Below are positions 35,954 to 43,805 of a stretch of 64,000 nt of DNA, one piece after another. The translations under genes were made by a program, and so were the position numbers. The DNA is from Robbsia andropogonis (GTDB lineage: Bacteria > Pseudomonadota > Gammaproteobacteria > Burkholderiales > Burkholderiaceae), in contig NZ_LAQU01000005.1 in assembly GCF_000970345.1 (NCBI RefSeq), positions 124,001 through 188,000 on the forward strand, written 5' to 3'. Every line of letters begins with the position of its first letter. Position 1 is the stretch's first letter. The notes beneath the pieces are model-generated. The model did not search any database. It worked only from the letters and a program-made list of their open reading frames with translations, and was not told where the DNA came from.

Positions 35954-37576
35954 ATGAAGATCGCTTATAAATTCGCACTAGGCTTTGGGCTTGTCCTTGT
36001 TCTGTTGACCGCGATTGCCGTGACGAGTCTCGTCGGTATTCATTCGCTGCAGAAAAAAGTATTGGAGATCACCGAGGTCAATAACAAGGAAAAGGAAGCC
36101 GCAGTGGATCTTCGCGCCGCGGTTATCGACATGGTGATCGCCATTCGCAATGTCGTGCTGTTCGAATCAGAGAACGAGAAGCAAATCGAGATAGAGCGCA
36201 TCAACAGCCAGATCGCGAAGTATAGAGAGACGTATGCAAAGCTGAACCAGATGTTCCAACAGTACGGCGCCGCCCCGGACGAACTGGCGGTCGTCAACGC
36301 TCTGCGTAAAAACGAGGCGGACACGTTGCCCATATTTGAAAAGATCATTTCATTGGTGAATGGCGGAGACACCAACGGTGCGGTGTTGATCATCGGTCAC
36401 GACCTTCGTCAGCAGCAACGCGCATGGGTAGCGAATCTCGCCAGCTTGGTGGATATCGAAAGCAAGCAAAATGGCGAGGTCTCGGCCGACGCGAATCGAG
36501 CCGCATCGAATTTGACGGTCGCCATCGCCGTTGCGGGATCGATCGCGGTGCTGCTTGGTATCGCTGCGTCGTTGCTCACGTCGCGTAGTCTATTAGGGCA
36601 ATTGGGCGGAGAGCCAGCTGCTGCGGTGCGTTTGGCACGATCGATCGCCGAAGGGGATTTGTCACACAAGGTCGACGTTGTCGCGACGGACGAGGGCAGT
36701 TTAATGGCCTCGCTTGAACGCATGCGATCGCGGTTAAACGACATCGTCAGGGATATTCAACGGTCGGGCGAGACAATCAACGCCGCATCAAGCGAGATCG
36801 CACAAGGCTCGACCGATTTGGCGCAACGTACCGAAGAACAAGCCGCCTCGCTCGAAGAGACCGCCGCCAGCATGAATCAGATCGCGATGACGGCGCGGCA
36901 GAATGCGGAAAATGCAGAACATGGAAACAGCGTCGCCTCGGCTGTCTCGGAAACCGCGCGGGAAAATGGCCTAATGGTAGCCGAAGTGGTCGAGACGATG
37001 AACGGCATCAGCGCCAGCTCGCAAAAGATGGTCCAGATCATCGGCGTGATCGAAGGCATTGCATTCCAGACAAATATATTGGCGCTGAACGCCGCAGTGG
37101 AAGCGGCGCGTGCGGGCGAGCAAGGTCGCGGCTTTGCCGTGGTGGCTTCTGAAGTCAGGGCGCTCGCACAGCGCAGCGCTTCGGCATCGAAGGAGATCAA
37201 GGCATTGATCGATGAATCGGCAGATCGGGTATCTTACGGAGCCGAACGCGTCGGCCAAGCCGGTCAGACAATGGATGCCTTGTTGTCTTCGGTGGACAAG
37301 CTCGTGATCATCATGCGTGACGTCGCAACGGGATCGACGGAGCAAAGCGCAGGCGCGGAGCAGGTCAATGTCGCGCTGAACCAGATGGACTCGGTGACGC
37401 AGCAAAACGCCGCGCTCGTCGAGCAAACGTCAGCCGCCGCGCAGGCACTTGCTGAAAGCAGTCATGCCATGCGCGATGCGGTCTCGGTGTTCGTGCTTGA
37501 TGCGAAGCCGCAAAGTCGTCGGCAAGCGGATGCAACGCGGGCGCGCGGGGCGGCACCTCGCGCCGTGCTTGCATGA
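35954..37576 (+). CDS. Methyl-accepting chemotaxis protein (four-helix-bundle sensor)
   Basis: A 540-residue chemoreceptor. Helix 1 (about 8-30), a periplasmic four-helix-bundle domain (about 31-190), helix 2 (about 191-213), a HAMP domain (LGGEPAAAVRLARSIAEGDL), and the signalling domain with the tip IEGIAFQTNILALNAAVEAARAG. Such receptors control CheA through CheW. The C-terminus lacks the NWETF-type pentapeptide that tethers CheR. ATG 35954 fits the transmembrane start. It stands alone; the ligand is unknown. Confidence 0.92.
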   Translation: MKIAYKFALGFGLVLVLLTAIAVTSLVGIHSLQKKVLEITEVNNKEKEAAVDLRAAVIDMVIAIRNVVLFESENEKQIEIERINSQIAKYRETYAKLNQMFQQYGAAPDELAVVNALRKNEADTLPIFEKIISLVNGGDTNGAVLIIGHDLRQQQRAWVANLASLVDIESKQNGEVSADANRAASNLTVAIAVAGSIAVLLGIAASLLTSRSLLGQLGGEPAAAVRLARSIAEGDLSHKVDVVATDEGSLMASLERMRSRLNDIVRDIQRSGETINAASSEIAQGSTDLAQRTEEQAASLEETAASMNQIAMTARQNAENAEHGNSVASAVSETARENGLMVAEVVETMNGISASSQKMVQIIGVIEGIAFQTNILALNAAVEAARAGEQGRGFAVVASEVRALAQRSASASKEIKALIDESADRVSYGAERVGQAGQTMDALLSSVDKLVIIMRDVATGSTEQSAGAEQVNVALNQMDSVTQQNAALVEQTSAAAQALAESSHAMRDAVSVFVLDAKPQSRRQADATRARGAAPRAVLA

Positions 37577-37833
37577 CCGGAAGGCCTTAGCCGGAGACTG
37601 CCCGACGATGCGTTCAGGAAAGTATCCCTGGCGCTATCGCTCCGAAGGCGTGCCGTCCTTATCGGATAGACGCCTCTCGTCGAGATCACGTATTTTTCAT
37701 CGACATACGATAATTGCGTGATGGTTGAATAGGAAAATGCAATGCAAGGCATTTTTTAAATATATTTTTCGGATTCTTGAAAGCGGCGTAGATTTTGCTG
37801 AAGTGTTCACCACGCCTCAAGGAAGAATTCGCG

Positions 37834-39123
37834 ATGACAGAAGAGGCCAGGTCAATCGACACCCTGGTGGTAGGCGCCGGCCAGGCTGGCGTTGCCGTCA
37901 GCGAGCATTTGACGCGGCACGGCGTGCCGCATCTGGTATTGGAACGGGCGCGAATTGCTGAGCGATGGCGCACCGGCCGCTGGGACTCCCTGGTTGCAAA
38001 CGGCCCCGCCTGGCATGATCGTTTTCCGAATATGCGCATCCCGGGCGTCGACCCGGACGGTTTTGCATCGAAGGAGCAAATAGCGGACTACTTTGCCGCT
38101 TATGCCAGAAAGTTCGATGCGCCCATCCGCACTGGCGTGGAAGTGACGAAGGTGGTTCGCAACGTTCGTCGTCCAGGCTTTACGGTAGAGACGTCGGATG
38201 GCGTCATCATGGCGCAACGCGTCGTGGTGGCAACCGGACCGTTTCATCGCCCGGTGATCCCTGCGATCGCGCCATCGGATACCAGGTTCACGCAGATTCA
38301 TTCGGCGGATTATCGTAATCCATCGCAGTTGCCCGCCGGCGCTGTTTTGGTCGTGGGCGCGGGATCTTCCGGGGCGCAGATTGCCGACGAGTTACAGCGG
38401 GCCGGACGACAGGTCTACTTATCGGTGGGACCGCATGATCGCCCGCCGCGTGCCTATCGCACACGCGACTTTTGTTGGTGGCTCGGCGTGCTGGGTGAAT
38501 GGGATTCCGAGATGCGGGTGCCTGGCCGCGAACATGTAACGATCGCCGTCAGTGGTGCCCGGGGCGGCCATACCGTGGATTTCAGACGCCTCGCGCACCA
38601 AGGCATCATCCTTACGGGTGTGACAAAGTCGTTCGAGGACGGTCTTGTGCGATTTGAGGCCGATCTGGCGGACAACATACGCCGTGGTGACGAAAACTAT
38701 CTGTCCATGCTGGCGCGGGCCGATGCCTACGCCGAGTGCAATGGTCTCGATCTGCCCCTGGAACCGGAGGCACGTGACATGCTCCCGGATCCAGATTGCA
38801 TGACGCATCCGTTGGATACATTGCACCTCGTCAACGCTGGCGTGACCTCCATTATCTGGGCAACCGGCTATGCGACCGACTTCAAGTGGCTCCAAGTCAA
38901 TGCCTTCGACGAAAACGGCAAACCGCGGCATCAGCGCGGCGTATCGACTGAAGCAGGCATTTATTTCGTGGGATTGCCCTGGCTTTCCAGGCGGGGATCG
39001 GCGTTTATCTGGGGAGCATGGCACGACGCCAGGCATATCGCCGATCACATCGTGACCCAGCGCAACTACCTCGCGTATTACGATACCAACGCTGTGTGTA
39101 TGACAAAGTCCGGTCAGGCCTAG
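37834..39123 (+). CDS. Flavin-containing monooxygenase-like NAD(P)/FAD oxidoreductase
   Basis: A 429-residue flavoprotein with two dinucleotide-binding sites: VVGAGQAGVAVSEHL (FAD, about 10-24) and VVGAGSSGAQIADEL (NADPH, about 173-187). ATGPFHRPVIP and WATGYATDFKW match class B flavin monooxygenases, which oxygenate N or S atoms or carbonyls. ATG 37834 has AAGGAAG eight bases upstream; the frame is open to 37795. It leads a plus-strand group with a Rid-family gene and a DUF1028 gene, a combination that suggests oxidation of an amine with removal of a reactive enamine/imine. The substrate is unknown. Confidence 0.83.
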   Translation: MTEEARSIDTLVVGAGQAGVAVSEHLTRHGVPHLVLERARIAERWRTGRWDSLVANGPAWHDRFPNMRIPGVDPDGFASKEQIADYFAAYARKFDAPIRTGVEVTKVVRNVRRPGFTVETSDGVIMAQRVVVATGPFHRPVIPAIAPSDTRFTQIHSADYRNPSQLPAGAVLVVGAGSSGAQIADELQRAGRQVYLSVGPHDRPPRAYRTRDFCWWLGVLGEWDSEMRVPGREHVTIAVSGARGGHTVDFRRLAHQGIILTGVTKSFEDGLVRFEADLADNIRRGDENYLSMLARADAYAECNGLDLPLEPEARDMLPDPDCMTHPLDTLHLVNAGVTSIIWATGYATDFKWLQVNAFDENGKPRHQRGVSTEAGIYFVGLPWLSRRGSAFIWGAWHDARHIADHIVTQRNYLAYYDTNAVCMTKSGQA

Positions 39124-39234
39124 GACGGGCTTCCGATTGATACATCGTCTTCGCCTGAGGTCTGCGAAATCGATAATATTGATGTTTCCAGCGCGCGACG
39201 ATGAACATTCCATTCGCATGTACAAGGTTATACG

Positions 39235-39672
39235 ATGAGCCAACCTACCCATACCCGTATCCGAATGTTCAATACCAAGGATACCTATCCGAACCAGACC
39301 CTCGACAACGATTTGTGCCAGGCGGTACGCGCCGGCAATACCGTCTATGTACGCGGTCAGGTCGGTACGGATTTCGAGGGTCGCCTCGTAGGACTTGGTG
39401 ATCCGCGCGCGCAAGCCGAGCAGGCGATGAAAAACGTCAAGCAATTGCTTGAGGAAGCAGGCAGCGACATGATGCATATCGTCAAGACGGTGACGTATTT
39501 GACCGATGTGCGTTACCGGGAGCCAGTTTATCGCGAAGTGGGCGCGTGGTTAAAAGGGGTGTTCCCAATTTCCACGGGGCTTGTCGTGGTGGCGCTCGGG
39601 CAGCCGGAATGGTTGATGGAAATCGATGTGGTCGCGGTAATACCGGATGGCTGGACGCCGCCGCGGCTTTAA
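39235..39672 (+). CDS. Rid family protein (RidA-like, non-archetypal)
   Basis: A 145-residue YjgF/Rid protein. The chorismate-mutase-like core is evident (GNTVYVRGQVGTD, QAEQAMKNVKQLLEEAG, MMHIVKTVTYLTD). RidA hydrolyses reactive enamines/imines and needs an Arg in a PAR-T segment; here that segment reads PISTGLV, so the catalytic Arg is absent and a Rid2-7 type or other imine chemistry is more likely. The C-terminal EIDVVA acidic residue is kept. ATG 39235 is preceded by AAGG at 8 bases. Between the monooxygenase and DUF1028 genes; DUF1028 is ten bases downstream. Confidence 0.85.
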   Translation: MSQPTHTRIRMFNTKDTYPNQTLDNDLCQAVRAGNTVYVRGQVGTDFEGRLVGLGDPRAQAEQAMKNVKQLLEEAGSDMMHIVKTVTYLTDVRYREPVYREVGAWLKGVFPISTGLVVVALGQPEWLMEIDVVAVIPDGWTPPRL

Positions 39673-39681
39673 GGGGTAGCA

Positions 39682-40359
39682 ATGACTTTTTCGATTATCG
39701 GCCGATGCGCCGAAACGGGACAGCTTGGCATCGCGATCAGCTCATCGAGCATTGCGGTGGGAGCACGATGTCCCTGGGTCCGTTCGAACGTCGGTGCGGT
39801 AGCAACGCAGAACGTCACGCTACCCGCGCTCGGACCGCGGATTCTCGATCAATTGGAGCACGCACGCATGCTGCCGGCGGACGCGCTTAGTTTCGCGCTC
39901 GCATCATCTGAATGGCATGAATATCGGCAGGTGATGTGCATCGATGCGCAAGGTCGTACCGCTTCTTTTAGTGGTGCGGAGACGCTGGGCATCCATCAAG
40001 TACGCGAAGGCGTCCAGTGTATCGCCGGGGGAAATATGCTGGCACGAACCGAAGTCATCGATGCCATGATCCCGGCGTTCGAGAATGCGAACGGCCTGTT
40101 GCCCGATCGCCTGCTCCGCGCACTGCACGCCGGGATGGAAAAGGGCGGCGAGGCGGGGCCGGTACATTCGGCGGCATTGACGGTTCAGGGAGCGTTATGT
40201 TGGCCCTTGGTCGACCTTCGCGTCGATTGGGCCGACGATGATCCCGTCGGCAGGTTGGCGAGTCTTTGGACCGTCTATAAGCCACAGATGCAGGATTACA
40301 TGACACGGGCGTTGAACCCCACCGCGGCCCCCAGCTATGGCGTACCGGGCAACGAGTGA
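39682..40359 (+). CDS. DUF1028 family protein (Ntn-hydrolase-like)
   Basis: A 225-residue protein of DUF1028: MTFSIIGRCAETGQLGIAISSSSIAVGARCPW at the start, then VGAVATQNVTLPALGPRILD, VMCIDAQGRTASFSG and IAGGNML. The family has an Ntn-hydrolase-like fold, is usually encoded beside Rid proteins and peptidases or transporters, and its reaction is not established. AAGGGG lies five bases before ATG 39682. It ends this operon and is convergent with the LysR gene. Confidence 0.87.
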   Translation: MTFSIIGRCAETGQLGIAISSSSIAVGARCPWVRSNVGAVATQNVTLPALGPRILDQLEHARMLPADALSFALASSEWHEYRQVMCIDAQGRTASFSGAETLGIHQVREGVQCIAGGNMLARTEVIDAMIPAFENANGLLPDRLLRALHAGMEKGGEAGPVHSAALTVQGALCWPLVDLRVDWADDDPVGRLASLWTVYKPQMQDYMTRALNPTAAPSYGVPGNE

Positions 40360-40481
40360 TGGTGTCGACATAATGCGCGCGGTCGGGTGTTCAGACAACA
40401 CCATGTTCCGTACCAGCGTTGCGTTGTAATCGTTACGAGTTGGCCCTCCGTCCGTCACGCCGATGGCAGGGACGGGTTCGT

Positions 40482-41408
40482 TCAGGCCTCCAACTGCAAG
40501 CGGCGGATATAGTGCTCGCTGAATGCAATAAAGTGGTTCACCACGCGCCGCGTCCGCATCGTTCGTGATCGGGCAATGCCGAGGGTGGTTGCCGTGACGG
40601 TATCCTTGAAACGCTTGATGACAAAGTCTTCGCCGTCGACGGTCCGTGTAGATTTCAATGGGAAATTGAGGAGGCTGTAACCCAGGCCGTTTGCTACCAT
40701 TCCTCTGACGACCTCTGGCTGTGCGGAGCGATACGCCGGCACTGGACGATTGCCCACCGCATCAAAGAGTGCCGCGAAATATTCCCTGCTGTGTGGCAAA
40801 TCCAGCATGACATAGGGCTCTTCCAGCAAATCGGCGAGCGCGACCTGGCGTGCGCGTGCAAGCCGGTGGTTCTTCGGGAGTAAGGCGTACGGCGGTAGCG
40901 ACAGGAGTGGCGTGAATTCAGTGTCTTCGGTGAGATCGAGACTATACGTGAGCGCGAGATCGAGCGAGCCATCTTGCAGGCCACGCAGCAGATCGTCCTG
41001 GTGGCCCTCGATCGTGCGAAACGATATGCCGGCATGCTCGGCGGCGAAGTGGGCGATCAGTCCGGGCAACAGGGGAGGTGCGATGGAAGACAGGCAGCCC
41101 AAGGCAATAACGCCGGTCATGCCGCCGTCCATCTCCGTGGCGGTGGCCTGCAACTCCTCCGCGATCTTGAGGAGATTACGCGCGTGTCCAAGCAAATCGC
41201 GCCCGGCCTGCGTAAGTGAAAGGCCACTTGCATGGTGGCGGATAAATAATTGAACGCCAAACGAGGTTTCAAGATCCGCCAGTGCTGTCGAGATGGAAGG
41301 TTGTGAGATGTGCAGCCGTCGCGCGGCGGCGGTGAAAGACAGCGTTTCGGCCGTGACCACGAAATAACGCAGTTGCCGCAGGGAATAACGTAGCGGCTGA
41401 TTATCCAT
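40482..41408 (-). CDS. LysR family transcriptional regulator
   Basis: A 308-residue regulator. The N-terminal helix-turn-helix is clear (LRQLRYFVVTAETLSFTAAARRLHISQPSIS, residues about 10-40) and the rest is the two-lobe inducer domain (GVIALGCLSSIAPPLLP onward). It follows the class II aldolase gene on the same strand by 56 bases and faces the monooxygenase/Rid/DUF1028 operon. Its target is not visible, but either neighbour is a candidate. Confidence 0.9.
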   Translation of the reverse strand: MDNQPLRYSLRQLRYFVVTAETLSFTAAARRLHISQPSISTALADLETSFGVQLFIRHHASGLSLTQAGRDLLGHARNLLKIAEELQATATEMDGGMTGVIALGCLSSIAPPLLPGLIAHFAAEHAGISFRTIEGHQDDLLRGLQDGSLDLALTYSLDLTEDTEFTPLLSLPPYALLPKNHRLARARQVALADLLEEPYVMLDLPHSREYFAALFDAVGNRPVPAYRSAQPEVVRGMVANGLGYSLLNFPLKSTRTVDGEDFVIKRFKDTVTATTLGIARSRTMRTRRVVNHFIAFSEHYIRRLQLEA

Positions 41409-41464
41409 CGACGTGTCTCATGGCAGGCGTTTTCAGAGTTAACACCTGCATTGTGAATCGCCTT

Positions 41465-42190
41465 TCAATCCGCATAGGAGCGATCTTCCTTGTCGAGAAC
41501 GCGTTTCATCTCGTCGAAGTGTGCTAAGGAGAAGTCGCGGATGCCTTCCCAGTCGCGCGCCGTCTTCTCCGCAACCTCGGCGGACAGAACCTTTAACGGT
41601 TGTCCCGTCGCGTAGGCGACGCTCAGGATCTGACAGGCGCGTTCCAGCGTGTACATATCGTCGAATGCTTCGCCGATCGTCGGCGCCGTCACCAGCACGC
41701 CATGATTGCCCATCATCAGCCGTGAATGCGCACCCAATGCCGCAAGCAGGCGCGCGCCTTCGTGCGCCGTGTCGGCCATGCCGCCAAAATCACTGTCAAG
41801 TGAGACGCGACGGAAATAACGCGCCGTGTTCTGCTCGATGGGCTTGATCTCGGGATCGGCCAGGCAGGCGATCGCTGTCGCATAAACTGGGTGCAGATGC
41901 ATCGCCACGCGAATGTGCGGCGCGCGGCGATGGATTTGTCCGTGGATGGCCCATGCAGTCGGATCGATGTCTGTGCGACCAGCAAGATCCTCGCCATCGT
42001 CGGCGTCTAGCAGCAGGAGATCGCTCGCGCGGATACGCGAAAAGTGTATCCACTTCGGATTCATCAGGAATCGCCGACCGTCAGGAGAAACCGCCGCGCT
42101 GAAATGGTTGGCCACGGCCTCGTGCATGCCGAGCTTGGCAAAACACCGAAAAGCGGCCGCAAGATCCACGCGAAGCTGATGTTCATCCAT
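41465..42190 (-). CDS. Class II aldolase/adducin family protein
   Basis: A 241-residue protein of the L-fuculose-phosphate aldolase superfamily. The zinc ligands appear as the two His of AMHLHPVYATAIA (about 97-109) and the His of MMGNHGVLV (about 165). It would cleave or epimerise a sugar phosphate or decarboxylate/hydrate a small oxo-acid; members without the phosphate-binding loop act on non-phosphorylated substrates. ATG 42190 is favoured because the family starts near here; a longer frame to 42307 lacks support, and the ribosome site is weak. It precedes the LysR gene. Confidence 0.82.
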   Translation of the reverse strand: MDEHQLRVDLAAAFRCFAKLGMHEAVANHFSAAVSPDGRRFLMNPKWIHFSRIRASDLLLLDADDGEDLAGRTDIDPTAWAIHGQIHRRAPHIRVAMHLHPVYATAIACLADPEIKPIEQNTARYFRRVSLDSDFGGMADTAHEGARLLAALGAHSRLMMGNHGVLVTAPTIGEAFDDMYTLERACQILSVAYATGQPLKVLSAEVAEKTARDWEGIRDFSLAHFDEMKRVLDKEDRSYAD

Positions 42191-42683
42191 TGTCGTAATC
42201 TCAAAATAAATAATGGCTATACGAAGCAGGAGGCGAAGGGTCGCGCGTCTTGATACAGCCAGGCGTATGTCTCCCGTTGTCCGGCTGTCATCCTGGCACT
42301 GTAACAATTTTAATTAGAAGAAAAATATTGTTTTTGGATACACTGAATAGCTTTTTCCTATCAAAATCGGCCGCGTTCTGGGTCGGGTCGAGCACGCCGT
42401 CGGATTTTTCGACCGCTGATCGTGCGATGACAAATTGCATTTCCGGCGCGGTTACGGTAGTTTTTGTCGATCCGGTGCGAAATCGGGTAAACGTTCTATT
42501 GAAGTCAGATTTACCTATTGCGGATTTGCAACGACCACCGATGAAAGCAGTGAAAAAGCCGCTGCCACTTCAGACACTTCTTTCGCGTGCGGGCGACATC
42601 CGATACGATTTTGACTGCAGTGTTGCAAGGGTGGCGCTGTAGCCGATTTTGAATGTTCAGTAGATTTTGCGGGTTGAGCGATC
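42191..42683. other. Intergenic region, AT-rich in part
   Basis: This 493-base region separates the aldolase (minus) from a hypothetical gene (plus). A 131-codon frame (42250-42642, TTG start) has no ribosome site or recognisable domain and is probably not a gene. I see no repeat or terminator. Confidence 0.4.
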
Positions 42684-43133
42684 ATGCAGAGTGCAATAAT
42701 CCTTGATATGTTGAGATCCGCCGCCAGTACGGGCAAGGCGCCGAGCGGTAGCGATGCGCTTGCGCACCTTGTGCACTGGCTTGCGGCGCATGCGGAGCGA
42801 CTGGCGGAAGAAGATGTTCAGAGTTTACTGACCGTCGGCCTGTCGCTGTACAACACAGAGCTTGAAAAAAGCTGGAATATTGATTTCGAGAGCGTCGTGT
42901 ACGCATCCAGCTTATCGACACTGGCTAAAACGACAGCACAGGACAAGCCCGCTGCGGCAGGTGCCGGGGGCGCGGAAACGTCGGACCCGGATCAAGCCCG
43001 TGCTCGCGCCGAAGCCGCGATTGCCGCGCTGGTCGAAATGCGACGACCTGGTTCGCCCGGCGCGTTGAGTGCCGCCAAGCACGGACGGCGGTGGACCGAT
43101 TCGCCCCAATGGGCGCTGACGTACCGCGGCTAA
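42684..43133 (+). CDS. Hypothetical protein, followed by a strong terminator
   Basis: A 149-residue soluble protein not recognised as any family. Residues 1-70 are likely helical with a hydrophobic stretch SLLTVGLSLYNTEL; about 72-110 is an Ala/Gly/Asp/Glu linker; the C-terminus is basic (SAAKHGRRW). ATG 42684 has a modest GAGCG upstream. The perfect terminator starting 16 bases after the stop supports a real, monocistronic gene. No neighbour suggests a role. Confidence 0.55.
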   Translation: MQSAIILDMLRSAASTGKAPSGSDALAHLVHWLAAHAERLAEEDVQSLLTVGLSLYNTELEKSWNIDFESVVYASSLSTLAKTTAQDKPAAAGAGGAETSDPDQARARAEAAIAALVEMRRPGSPGALSAAKHGRRWTDSPQWALTYRG

Positions 43134-43148
43134 GTTGTGAATGGAACT

Positions 43149-43187
43149 AGCCGAACGGTTCTCATGAGAACCGTTCGGCTTTTTTTT
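43149..43187 (+). terminator. Rho-independent terminator
   Basis: A perfect 32-base palindrome (43149-43180) followed at once by a run of seven or more T. It ends the hypothetical gene 16 bases upstream. Confidence 0.88.
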
Positions 43188-43787
43188 AAAAAAGCAAAAT
43201 ACGGCACTGCTGTCTCGACAAGCTCGCTTGATCTTCCGGAGAGCGCACAACGGCTTTGAGTGTTCGGCCAATCTGACGTAAAGGGCCACGGATTCCCGGG
43301 CAATCGATATTATTATCGTCGATGTAAGATCAGTATTCCATATTTTAATATTCATTTCTTGAATGAAATGATTTTCAATGCTGCGCGTCATAACTAAAAA
43401 TATTTACGTTGCGTGAACAAATTAACGGGGATGGTTTTTGAGCAATGTGAAATACGTCTATCTATTTGTCTCATATCGTCTTTGTCAGCGACTCGGGAGC
43501 ATAAAATTTCCTGAAGAATGATGAGATTGGTCTTGGAGGCTGGCCGTCACAATCTGCGCTTTGTATTCCTAAAGTATTATTCTGCGGAATTATTCTATCT
43601 ATCCAAACGCGAGATGCATCCTGATGCCGAATCGGACATTTCCGTTGTGTCTCATAATCAGTGCCGTTTGCATGGATAAGCGTTAATTTGACGGTGAATG
43701 TGGAAGACAGTGAAAAATAATGTCAATGCTGAGCAGCAAACGAAATTCGTTTCCCATTTCGGTATCTTGCTATATGGACGCGATTTG
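43188..43787. other. AT-rich upstream region of the polysaccharide export gene
   Basis: About 600 bases clearly richer in A and T than the flanks, with no convincing gene. It must hold the promoter of the export protein. The open frame to 43698 upstream of the chosen start of that gene lies partly here. A 14-base-pair hairpin closes the region (43771-43805). Confidence 0.4.
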
Positions 43788-43805
43788 ATGCATCGCGTCC
43801 ATATA
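43771..43805 (+). promoter_or_regulatory. Perfect 14-bp hairpin over the start codon of the export gene
   Basis: Arms 43771-43784 and 43792-43805 are exact complements with a 7-base loop that contains the proposed start ATG (43788-43790). In mRNA it would hide the ribosome site; as DNA it is also a full dyad operator. If the true start is ATG 43698, it lies in the coding region instead. Confidence 0.5.

Noticed and set aside
42250-42642. 131-codon frame before the hypothetical gene
   Set aside because: TTG start, no ribosome site, no domain, and a mixed AT-rich background.
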